64,000 nt of DNA from contig CAYQQJ010000016.1 of NCBI GenBank assembly GCA_964419935.1, forward strand, positions 19,001 to 83,000, in the 5' to 3' direction. The DNA comes from CAYQQJ01 sp964419935 (GTDB lineage: Bacteria; Pseudomonadota; Gammaproteobacteria; Pseudomonadales; Cellvibrionaceae). Numbering within the stretch: the first letter of the stretch is position 1; each line of letters begins with the position of its first letter. The notes beneath the pieces were generated by a model. The model was not told the DNA's origin. It made no database searches and saw only the letters and a program-made list of their open reading frames with translations. Below, piece after piece: positions 45,441 through 52,794 of this stretch. The translations under genes were made by a program, and so were the position numbers.

Positions 45441-46187
45441 GTGAATAACATCAGGCCAGCCGGACTATTTGGCAAACTGCCAGCACATGGAGACTTTATC
45501 TACCGGAATTTACCCACGCATTTCATCAATCTGTGGGATTCCTGGCTGCAAGGCTTTGTCAGTGGCTCCCAAGAGCAAATAGGGGACAACTGGCTGGATA
45601 TTTATCTGACCAGCCCAATTTGGCGATTCGTACTTTCAGCCGGAGTAATCGACGAGAACAACTGGATTGGAATTCTGCTGCCGAGTGTTGATCGGGTTGG
45701 TCGCTATTTTCCGTTTTCTGTTGCCTGTCCACTTTCGCCGTCTTTAACGCCTGCTGAAATCCTGGAAAAAAACACCGGCTGGTTCGAAGCAATGGAAAAA
45801 GCAGCCTTGGGTGCCCTGGAAGGCACGTATCAGATAGAAGACCTGATTCTGGAGCTTAATAAACACAAAGTCGCGGGAAGCGGCCGTTATCGGCGTCAGG
45901 ATTCCGCCAGCTCGCAAACCGGCGCCGTAATAAAAATGGAGTTCGAGGAACAGGCTCCTGTATCGGTTTTACCGCATTTTGTGGATTCTCTGCTCAAGGA
46001 GTCGCTCAGCAGTTACAGTATCTGGTGTACTCGAGGTTCCCAGTACGTTGATCCCTGCGTGTTCTACAGCCCGGGACTGCCACAGCGGCGCGGCATTGCT
46101 GCCATGTTGGATGGCCAATGGGCGGGACGGGATTGGCATGAACCACTCCGTTTGCAGACAACCCCTTCCTCCGGCGGAACTGATTGA
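45441..46187 (+). CDS. tagF: T6SS accessory repressor TagF (ImpM)
   Basis: A 248-residue cytoplasmic protein of the TagF/ImpM family, a post-translational negative regulator of T6SS that works with Fha1 in P. aeruginosa. Its start has 'AGLFGKLPAHGDFIYRNLPT', and 'WLQGFVSGSQEQIGDNWLDI', 'LTSPIWRFVLSAGVID', 'SVDRVGRYFPFSVAC' are family-typical. GTG start immediately after the tssM stop; its own stop overlaps the pppA ATG by one base. It is a separate protein here, not fused to PppA as in some bacteria. Confidence 0.93.
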   Translation: MNNIRPAGLFGKLPAHGDFIYRNLPTHFINLWDSWLQGFVSGSQEQIGDNWLDIYLTSPIWRFVLSAGVIDENNWIGILLPSVDRVGRYFPFSVACPLSPSLTPAEILEKNTGWFEAMEKAALGALEGTYQIEDLILELNKHKVAGSGRYRRQDSASSQTGAVIKMEFEEQAPVSVLPHFVDSLLKESLSSYSIWCTRGSQYVDPCVFYSPGLPQRRGIAAMLDGQWAGRDWHEPLRLQTTPSSGGTD

Positions 46188-46945
46188 TGAGCAGTACGAC
46201 TTACCGGCGGCCGATCCTGTGGAAGTGCAGTGGACTTACAGATGTAGGCGTCGTCAGAAAACTCAATGAAGATGCGATAATATCCCGGCCGGATGTAGGA
46301 ATATGGGCGGTCGCAGATGGCATGGGCGGGCATGAGGCCGGTGAAGTTGCCAGTGCCAAAGTAGTTGAAGCGCTGGCAGGCATCAAGGACTGTGCTCGCT
46401 TGAGCGAGCTAGTGGACTCTACCGAAGATGCGCTGCTGAATGTGAACGAACAAATGCTTCAGTACGCCCGTCAGAAATTTGGTGATGCAACCATTGGCAG
46501 TACCGTGGTGGTGTTGATCATTCGCGGCAAGGTAGGCGTCTGCCTATGGGTGGGTGACTCACGCCTGTATCGTCTGCGCAACAACAACTTGCAGCGGGTA
46601 AGCCGGGACCACAGTCAGGTTGAAGAAATGCTTCACATGGGTCTGCTGACACCTGAAGAGGCGGTCAACTACCCTCAGAGCAATGTCATCACCCGGGCCG
46701 TCGGCGTGGAACCACAGCTTTACGTCGATATCGAGGTGTTTGATACACAGATTGGTGATATCTATCTGCTCTGCAGTGACGGACTCTATAACACTATTGT
46801 GCCGGATGATATCGTTGCGAGCTTGTCCGTACGTGACGTAGAACAAAGCAGTGAACAACTGATACAGAAAACACTCGCCAACGGAGCCAAGGACAATGTC
46901 TCGGTAGTTGTCGTTCAGGGAGAACCGGGGAAGTTACCTCGATAA
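46187..46945 (+). CDS. pppA: T6SS PP2C-type Ser/Thr phosphatase PppA (Stp1-like)
   Basis: A 252-residue cytoplasmic metal-dependent phosphatase, antagonist of PpkA in the threonine-phosphorylation pathway that controls T6SS assembly. PP2C motifs are intact: 'VRKLNEDAIISRPDVGIWAV' (metal Asp), 'VADGMGGHEAGEVASAKVVE' (Asp-Gly metal site), 'GSTVVVLIIRGKVGVCLWVG', 'GDSRLYRLRNNNLQRVSRDH', 'ITRAVGVEP', 'YLLCSDGLYNTIV' and 'GAKDNVSVVVV' (final metal Asp). The ATG overlaps the tagF stop (TGATG). Confidence 0.95.
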   Translation: MSSTTYRRPILWKCSGLTDVGVVRKLNEDAIISRPDVGIWAVADGMGGHEAGEVASAKVVEALAGIKDCARLSELVDSTEDALLNVNEQMLQYARQKFGDATIGSTVVVLIIRGKVGVCLWVGDSRLYRLRNNNLQRVSRDHSQVEEMLHMGLLTPEEAVNYPQSNVITRAVGVEPQLYVDIEVFDTQIGDIYLLCSDGLYNTIVPDDIVASLSVRDVEQSSEQLIQKTLANGAKDNVSVVVVQGEPGKLPR

Positions 46946-47007
46946 CAGCAACCCATGGCAGGTTAATTCAATTGCCTGTTAATGGCAGGAATAGTGGCAA
47001 GACAGAC

Positions 47008-49686
47008 ATGAACAGCCAAGAAGATAAAGATAAAACGCGCATCCAGCCGCGGCAAGATGACGCTGAAATTGATGATATTACGAGATTCTCACCCGCGAAG
47101 AAGCCGCTACTCAAAACAGCTCCCGCAACGGATGAAGACAATGCCCTGACGCGAATAAAACCGCGTCGAAAGGCACCTGCCGGGCCCGTAACGATGCCGG
47201 GCGAGCGGGACAAAACGCGTGTGCAAAAGGTTCGAGCAGGTATTTCGCCCGCTCAGCCGATGGACGCTACCGATAAAACCCGCATTGCTGCGGTGGGCTC
47301 TATGGCAGAGTCTGCCGACAAGACGCGACTGGCAACTATCCCGCCAGTGACGTCGACACCGGCTAAACCCACTGAGTCCGCTGCCGACGTGGCCGAACGA
47401 CAAGGCGCTTTGAAGAACCGGTTCGTATTCGAAGAGATACTGGGTGCCGGCGGGATGGGAATGGTCTATAAGGCCAAGGACCTGCTGAAAGTCGAGGCTC
47501 AGGATCGCGACCCGTACGTGGCCATCAAGGTGCTCAGCGATGAATTCAAAGCTCACCCGGAAGCGTTTATAGCCCTCCAGCGTGAGTCTCGCAAAACTCA
47601 GCGCATCGCACATCCGAATATCGTAAACGTCCATGACTTCGACCGTGACGGCGACACAGTTTTCATGACGATGGAGTACATGGAAGGCAAGCCGCTCGAC
47701 AAGTTGATCAGCCAGTATCGGTCACTCGGTTTGCCGCCGGATGAATGCCACAAAATTCTCGAGGGCATTTCCGCGGCACTGATTTATGCCCATGAGCAAC
47801 ACATCATCCACTCGGACTTCAAACCAGGGAATATTTTTGTATCCAACAACGGCGTGGCGAAAGTGTTCGACTTTGGTATTGCCCGCGCTGTGGCCAAGGC
47901 GGAGAACCGGGAGGAAAGCATTGACGACAAGACTGTGTTTGATGCCGGTAATCTCGGTGCTTTGACGCCGGCCTACGCCAGTTTGGAGATGCTTGAGGGA
48001 AGCGTCCCCGATGTACGGGATGATGTTTATGCGCTTGGCTGTATCGCCTATGAACTTTATAGCGGCAAACATCCGTTCAACCGCATTCATGCCGATGAAG
48101 CCAATCGCCAGAAGCTCAAGCCAAAGCGAATTCCGGGTCTCAATCGCAATCAATGGAGAGCGATCGAAGGCGCGTTGGCGCTCAAGCGCCAGAACCGGAT
48201 TGAATCTGTCGATGCCTTTTGGAAAAAGTTCACGCAGAAGCCGGGACATCTGTTGGCAATTTCCGTCGTGGTGTTGGTTGTGCTCGCTGTAGCCGGTGGA
48301 ATGGTATACAAATACCTTCCGCAGCTCTTTGTGGAACCCAATAATGGCGATGTCCGAAGCGAGATTGAGCAGGAATTGCGATTGGAGCTGCGTAAGCAAT
48401 CCGTGGCGGAACTGATTGACAGCGCAAGTTTTACCGTGAATTGGGAGAATCAACTCTGGGGCGACGTGCAGGTGCTTCGCGAAATCCTGGGTGCAGCCGA
48501 TGTGTGGCTGCAAGGCTCTGAAGCGACTATTTCGAGCCTGTATATTGGCGAGATCACTCGATCGCTCGAAGCGCAGGAGCTTGCAACAGCACAGCGATTA
48601 ATTCCCAATGCTGCGCGCTATGTAACGGACACCGAAAAGCTCAAGGAGCTGGAAGTCGCTCTGCAGGCAGCCATCGACAAGCGAGAGCAACTGGAGCAGG
48701 AACGCCAGCGACAGAAGTTGATTGCTCAGCAGCAACGACAGGAAAAAGAACAGCAACAAAAAGTCATCGCGCAACGAAATACGGAATTCGACCGGGCTCT
48801 TGCCACGGTGGAAGATCAGCTCAACTGTCGCAACCACATCAATATGAGCGACTTCGAAATCGCCCTGAACAAGCTCAAGTCACTATCAGGTACACGCTAC
48901 GCCGCGCAAGAGCCCAACATTGTGGGCTTAATGGCACAATGCATTGGCGGTATTGGCGAGTATTTTCCGGATCGGGCAGAAGAGGCCAAACAGGAAGCAC
49001 TACGGATTTTTGCTAACAATGCGGTTATCGCACGGGTCAAGATCTCGCCGAAGGATACCTGCAGTACATCGCTTGCAGGGCTGGGCGCATCGGGGATGCG
49101 CGCCACATGTCGGGATATTTTGAAAAGTGGCGGACGTGGCCCTGTAATGGTCGTCGCCCCCGCAGCCGGTAGTACACAGGCTTTTGCCATCGGCAAGTAT
49201 GAGCTCACCAGTGAAGAGTACGGCCAGTACTGTCGTGAGTCCGGCAACTGCAAGCCGCGTTCAGTTGATCCGCACTTGCCGGTTACCGATATTTCCTTGG
49301 CAGACGCCAGAAGCTATCTGAAATGGCTGAGTAACGAATCAGGCAAAAGCTACCGGCTGCCAACGTTCAATGAATGGCAGTACGCAGCACGCGGAAAAAG
49401 CGGGGTTATTGATCCAAACCGTAACTGCAAACTCAAATCGCGCGGTATATCGCGTGGCAACGCCTTGCTCCGGGCAAGCGTTGGCCAGCAAAATGATTGG
49501 GGGTTGGTGAACTACCTGGGTAATGCGCGGGAATGGGCGGTGGATAGAGGCGGTAAGATCCTCGCGGTGGGTGGTGCCTATGCGACAGAGATGAGTAGTT
49601 GCAATATAGCGACGCGAATCGAGCATGGTGGCACGGCAGATCAGCTAACAGGATTCCGCGTGGTTCGGGAAATAGCTGGGCGCTAA
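47008..49686 (+). CDS. ppkA: T6SS Ser/Thr kinase PpkA with C-terminal FGE-sulfatase domain
   Basis: An 892-residue membrane kinase (start at 47008, giving 'MNSQEDKDKTRIQ'). The N-terminal ~130 residues are disordered and hold six short Thr-Arg motifs: DKTRI, DITRF, ALTRI, DKTRV, DKTRI, DKTRL. The kinase domain (about 138-400) has 'GAGGMGMVYKAKD', 'VAIKVL', 'HIIHSDFKPGNIFV' (HSD in place of HRD) and 'VFDFGIARA'. A membrane segment follows (about 415-436), then a Gln/Glu coiled coil (559-590) and an FGE-sulfatase/SUMF1-like domain (about 712-890: 'FAIGKYELTSEEYGQYCRE', 'LPTFNEWQYAARG', 'NYLGNAREWAVD', 'GFRVVREI') in the periplasm. P. aeruginosa PpkA has a von Willebrand A domain there instead. 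It is the last T6SS gene of the operon. Confidence 0.93.
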   Translation: MNSQEDKDKTRIQPRQDDAEIDDITRFSPAKKPLLKTAPATDEDNALTRIKPRRKAPAGPVTMPGERDKTRVQKVRAGISPAQPMDATDKTRIAAVGSMAESADKTRLATIPPVTSTPAKPTESAADVAERQGALKNRFVFEEILGAGGMGMVYKAKDLLKVEAQDRDPYVAIKVLSDEFKAHPEAFIALQRESRKTQRIAHPNIVNVHDFDRDGDTVFMTMEYMEGKPLDKLISQYRSLGLPPDECHKILEGISAALIYAHEQHIIHSDFKPGNIFVSNNGVAKVFDFGIARAVAKAENREESIDDKTVFDAGNLGALTPAYASLEMLEGSVPDVRDDVYALGCIAYELYSGKHPFNRIHADEANRQKLKPKRIPGLNRNQWRAIEGALALKRQNRIESVDAFWKKFTQKPGHLLAISVVVLVVLAVAGGMVYKYLPQLFVEPNNGDVRSEIEQELRLELRKQSVAELIDSASFTVNWENQLWGDVQVLREILGAADVWLQGSEATISSLYIGEITRSLEAQELATAQRLIPNAARYVTDTEKLKELEVALQAAIDKREQLEQERQRQKLIAQQQRQEKEQQQKVIAQRNTEFDRALATVEDQLNCRNHINMSDFEIALNKLKSLSGTRYAAQEPNIVGLMAQCIGGIGEYFPDRAEEAKQEALRIFANNAVIARVKISPKDTCSTSLAGLGASGMRATCRDILKSGGRGPVMVVAPAAGSTQAFAIGKYELTSEEYGQYCRESGNCKPRSVDPHLPVTDISLADARSYLKWLSNESGKSYRLPTFNEWQYAARGKSGVIDPNRNCKLKSRGISRGNALLRASVGQQNDWGLVNYLGNAREWAVDRGGKILAVGGAYATEMSSCNIATRIEHGGTADQLTGFRVVREIAGR

Positions 49687-49761
49687 ATCAGTGCCAGCTT
49701 CTGAATACTAAACCAGTTTTGACAATAACGACCGACAAATGTATTTCACCAAGGAAATTTC

Positions 49762-49959
49762 ATGTTTGATAGCCATTATTCAGAGGCCGTCAGGGCTCTG
49801 TGCAACGAATATTACAACCGGAATATATCAATGGTCGAATACCGTCTGCAGAGACAAAAGCTTATCGACCAGATGGATGCAGATGCCAATGGATTGGCTT
49901 TGGAGTATTCCACCAATGAAGACATCACTCGCCGCAAGTACACCAGTAACGACGAGTAA
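49762..49959 (+). CDS. Small 65-residue protein upstream of ExbBD-AgmX genes
   Basis: A 65-codon gene with a good ribosome-binding site (AAGGAAA, 49750-49756) and a natural composition. The peptide is charged and helical ('NEYYNRNISMVEYRLQRQKL', then 'IDQMDADANG'), without signal or membrane segment. It lies 75 bp after ppkA and 40 bp before the ExbB-like gene. The central 'ISMVEYRLQRQKLID' pattern resembles short helical linker motifs (SHOCT-like) found near similar ExbBD-AgmX modules; that likeness is only an impression. A cytoplasmic partner of the motor complex is possible. Confidence 0.7.
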   Translation: MFDSHYSEAVRALCNEYYNRNISMVEYRLQRQKLIDQMDADANGLALEYSTNEDITRRKYTSNDE

Positions 49960-49999
49960 ATCAATTATTTAACAGCTTAAGTATATCGAGGACTACAAT

Positions 50000-50617
50000 A
50001 TGGAGTTAGTGAAGTTTTTTCAATCCGGTGGCGCATTCATGTATGCCATTCTCATTGTTATGGCCTGTGGTCTAGCCATTGCCGTCGACCGGTTTGTGTA
50101 CCTTTCAAGCACACAAAAGAAGACCAACCGGCTATGGAAGAACATTGTGCCCATGCTTCAGGCAGACGATTTTGTCCGCGCACAGCAATCCGTAGCGAAT
50201 GTCGCCACACCGCTCGCCACCGTACTGAGCTATGGGTTTTCCCGTTTCAAATCCAATGCGAAGCGTGAGGCGATAGAATCCGCAATGGAGGAGGGCGTGA
50301 TGGAGGTGATGCCCGTTATCGAGCAGCGCACACACTATCTTGCTACTCTGGCTAATATTGCAACCTTGCTTGGCCTTCTGGGTACCATTATCGGCCTTAT
50401 TCAGGCGTTCACCGCAGTCGCGCAAGCAGACCCTGCGGAAAAAGCCAATCTCTTGTCCGCCAGTATCTCCGTGGCTATGAACACCACAGCATTCGGTCTG
50501 ACAGCTGCGATCCCACTTTTGCTTATTCATTCTTATTTGGCCACCAAAACCAGTCGTCTGGTGGACAATCTGGAGATGGCGTCAGTGAAGTGCCTTAATA
50601 TCATGGCAGAGGAATAA
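50000..50617 (+). CDS. MotA/TolQ/ExbB-type proton channel protein
   Basis: Inner-membrane proton-channel subunit, 205 residues with three membrane segments: about 10-30 ('GAFMYAILIVMACGLAIAVD'), 112-135 ('LATLANIATLLGLLGTIIGL') and 155-178 ('VAMNTTAFGLTAAIPLLLIH'). The family signature 'GLLGTIIGLIQAFTAVA' and 'ISVAMNTTAFGLTAAIP' (with the conserved Thr and Ala-Ile-Pro) is present. With the ExbD-type proteins it would convert proton flow into motion of the TonB-like partner encoded downstream. Start of the four-gene module exbB-exbD-exbD-agmX. Confidence 0.94.
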   Translation: MELVKFFQSGGAFMYAILIVMACGLAIAVDRFVYLSSTQKKTNRLWKNIVPMLQADDFVRAQQSVANVATPLATVLSYGFSRFKSNAKREAIESAMEEGVMEVMPVIEQRTHYLATLANIATLLGLLGTIIGLIQAFTAVAQADPAEKANLLSASISVAMNTTAFGLTAAIPLLLIHSYLATKTSRLVDNLEMASVKCLNIMAEE

Positions 50618-50626
50618 GACAGCCCC

Positions 50627-51163
50627 ATGAAATTCAACCGCAAGCGGCATCTGGATGAGACTGTTGAGCTCAACATCACAGCGTTCCTGAATCTGATGGT
50701 GATTCTGGTTCCCTTTCTGTTGATCACGGCCGTCTTTTCGCGCATAACCGTGCTCGAACTTAATTTGCCGTCATTGAATGGCGATGATGCCAGCCAGGAA
50801 CAAGTTGACCTGCAACTCCAGCTGGTCATCAGAGAAGACTACTTTGATATTCAAGACGCCAATATTGGTTTGATTCGACGGATTGACAGAGATGAAGGTG
50901 TGATCAACTGGAAGTTGCTAGTCGATGTGTTGCTGGAAGTTAAATCCCGCTTTCCGGATGAACAAGACATTACGCTTTTAATGGAGAAGTCTGTCAGCTA
51001 CAAGACGATGATCGAAGTCATGGACCATATAACCAAGGCCGATATTGTGCTGGCGGGCACTTTGGAAACGGTCGAGCTCTTCCCGAATATTTCAGTCGGG
51101 GATGCGCCTGAGTTCGTTGAAACGAACGAGTCGATACAAACTACAGAGAGTGGAGCCATCTGA
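50627..51163 (+). CDS. ExbD/TolR-type protein 1
   Basis: A 178-residue single-pass protein. Its N-terminal membrane segment (about 18-38, 'ITAFLNLMVILVPFLLITAV') follows 'ELNITAFLNLM', where the ExbD family's proton-carrying Asp would sit in 'xxPLVDVmlvLLI'. Here that position appears to be Asn ('LNLMVILVP'), which is notable. The periplasmic domain contains 'LVIREDYFDIQDA' and 'DITLLMEKSVSYKTMIEVMD', typical of ExbD/TolR. It ends in TGATG overlapping the second exbD-like gene. Confidence 0.9.
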   Translation: MKFNRKRHLDETVELNITAFLNLMVILVPFLLITAVFSRITVLELNLPSLNGDDASQEQVDLQLQLVIREDYFDIQDANIGLIRRIDRDEGVINWKLLVDVLLEVKSRFPDEQDITLLMEKSVSYKTMIEVMDHITKADIVLAGTLETVELFPNISVGDAPEFVETNESIQTTESGAI

Positions 51164-51660
51164 TGCAAAAGTCGCGTCGCGCACGCCGTATGGAACGCCA
51201 TCACAAGGCGCAACGGACACCTGCACTCAACCTGGTGTCTCTGATGGACATTTTTACCATATTGGTGTTTTTTCTACTGGTCAGCTCTTCAACTCCGCAA
51301 GAACTGACAACCAGTGATGCCTTGCGGTTGCCGAGTTCACTGTCAGACACAGTCCCCGATGAGAGCCTGGTCGTATCACTGACCAAAACCGATATTCTGG
51401 TACAGGGTGTGAGAGTGGCGTCAATTGAGGACGCCTTGAAGAATGGATCTGAAATCATCCAGACGCTGAAAAACGAGCTGATATTCCTTGCCGGTGACAC
51501 AATTAAAGAAGCAAACGCCGCAAATGAAGGTGGAAAAGCGATTACGGTGATGGGGGACGAAACGATTCCCTACGAGCTGATAAGAAAAATTCTGATGACA
51601 TGTCAGCAGGCCAGCTTTACGCGCATTGCGTTTGCCACAACCCAAAGGAACCCAGAATAG
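51163..51660 (+). CDS. ExbD/TolR-type protein 2
   Basis: A 165-residue single-pass protein translationally coupled to the first (1-bp overlap). The N-terminal basic stretch is followed by 'ALNLVSLMDIFTILVFFLLV' in which the conserved membrane Asp is present ('LMDIFTILVFFLL'), the proton-relay residue of ExbD/TolR/MotB. The periplasmic part has 'TPQELTTSDALRLPSSLSDT' and 'ITVMGDETIPYELIRKILMT'. Having the Asp here and Asn in the partner suggests that the two form a mixed stator in which only this subunit relays protons. Confidence 0.92.
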   Translation: MQKSRRARRMERHHKAQRTPALNLVSLMDIFTILVFFLLVSSSTPQELTTSDALRLPSSLSDTVPDESLVVSLTKTDILVQGVRVASIEDALKNGSEIIQTLKNELIFLAGDTIKEANAANEGGKAITVMGDETIPYELIRKILMTCQQASFTRIAFATTQRNPE

Positions 51661-51800
51661 AACAGGAAAACATCCCTGATTGGCTGTAGTGCCCTGGGTT
51701 GACAATAACCGTTACGGGTACGGACGCAACCGGAGGAATCACAGGTGGCGGAACAGGAATATACATTGACGTTGTACGTGTCGTACATAATAGGTACAGG

Positions 51801-52754
51801 ATGGTTGCATTAAGTTACAGACAAATCGCTTTGGGCTGGCATCCCGAAGCGGAGCAGAACGGCCGGTTTCGATTAATCAATCTTGCGACCCTTGTTTTGG
51901 TTGTCATGTTGGCTGCCGCTGTGTCACTGATTGACGTCCCCAAAGAGGAGCGACGAGAACGTGCGGTTGTACCTGAACGCATCGCCAGGTTTGTTAGCCA
52001 GAGAAAACCGCCACCACCGCCTAAACCGGAAATCAAGCCGGAGCCGGTGTTGCCACCGCCACCAGTGGTAGAACAACCTCCTCGTGTTGTTCGGGAGCGC
52101 CCTGCAGAGAAGGCCAAGCCGCTCACCGAAGAACAGAAAGAGGCGCGAAAGGTGGCCGAAGACAGCGGGCTGCTGGCATTGCGCAGTGAGATGGCAAGTT
52201 TGATCGGTTCCGCATCTGAAGCTCGTGCCGCGCTGGGCGGTGATCTCAGTGTCGGTGAAGGTGCAGATCTGGTGGCGGGCCACGATGCCAATATCATCAC
52301 CGCGGGCACTGCCGGCGGTAGTGGCGGTGTCGACGGTTCCAAGATCGCAATGCCTGGTACACATACGCAGCTGAAAGCCGGGGAAATCGCGCAAGTGCTG
52401 GATGGCTTGGCAGACGTTGAGGATGAAGAAGTCGCCACAGCCGGTACTGGGGAGCGGGCTCCCGGAGGCCGCTCGAAAGAAGACGTCAGCATGGTTTTTG
52501 ATCAGAACAAGGGCGCGCTTTACGCCTTGTATGAGCGTCAGCGGCGAAAAACACTTGGTTTGGAAGGGACGGTGGTACTTGAACTTACCGTGGCACCGAG
52601 TGGCGATGTTACCGCAGTGCGTATTGTGTCGAGTGATCTGAACAGCCCAGCGTTGGAGGCGCGTTTAATTGCCCGTATCAAGCAGTTCAGCTTCGGTGCA
52701 ATGGATTCGCCGCCATTGACGGTGATTTTCCCAATCGAATTTCTGCCGTCGTAA
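51801..52754 (+). CDS. AgmX/PglI-type TonB-like energy transducer
   Basis: A 317-residue inner-membrane protein (start at 51801 with TAGGT upstream; an earlier in-frame ATG at 51699 adds a non-conserved leader). It has a single membrane segment (about 27-46, 'NLATLVLVVMLAAAVSLIDV'), a Pro/Lys-rich periplasmic linker (about 72-100, 'KPPPPPKPEIKPEPVLPPPP'), a Gly-rich region, and a C-terminal AgmX/PglI domain with 'GRSKEDVSMVFDQNKGALYA', 'LYERQRRKTLGLEGTVVLEL', 'VAPSGDVTAVRIVSSDL' and 'RIKQFSFGAMD'. In Myxococcus, AgmX/PglI with AglRQS-type motors and TPR proteins drives gliding. Here it should couple the preceding ExbB/ExbD channel to the outer envelope. Confidence 0.92.
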   Translation: MVALSYRQIALGWHPEAEQNGRFRLINLATLVLVVMLAAAVSLIDVPKEERRERAVVPERIARFVSQRKPPPPPKPEIKPEPVLPPPPVVEQPPRVVRERPAEKAKPLTEEQKEARKVAEDSGLLALRSEMASLIGSASEARAALGGDLSVGEGADLVAGHDANIITAGTAGGSGGVDGSKIAMPGTHTQLKAGEIAQVLDGLADVEDEEVATAGTGERAPGGRSKEDVSMVFDQNKGALYALYERQRRKTLGLEGTVVLELTVAPSGDVTAVRIVSSDLNSPALEARLIARIKQFSFGAMDSPPLTVIFPIEFLPS

Positions 52755-52794
52755 TCGGCTCTAGATAATAACATCCAATAAGGTATTGCTAGCC

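Noticed and set aside
47722..48513. 263-codon open frame antisense to ppkA
   Set aside because: It lies wholly within the kinase gene, is rich in His and Arg as antisense frames are, and has no ribosome-binding site.
51815..52492. 225-codon open frame antisense to the AgmX-type gene
   Set aside because: It is the complement of the proline- and glycine-rich linker, giving a Ser/Gly/Thr-rich low-complexity product.
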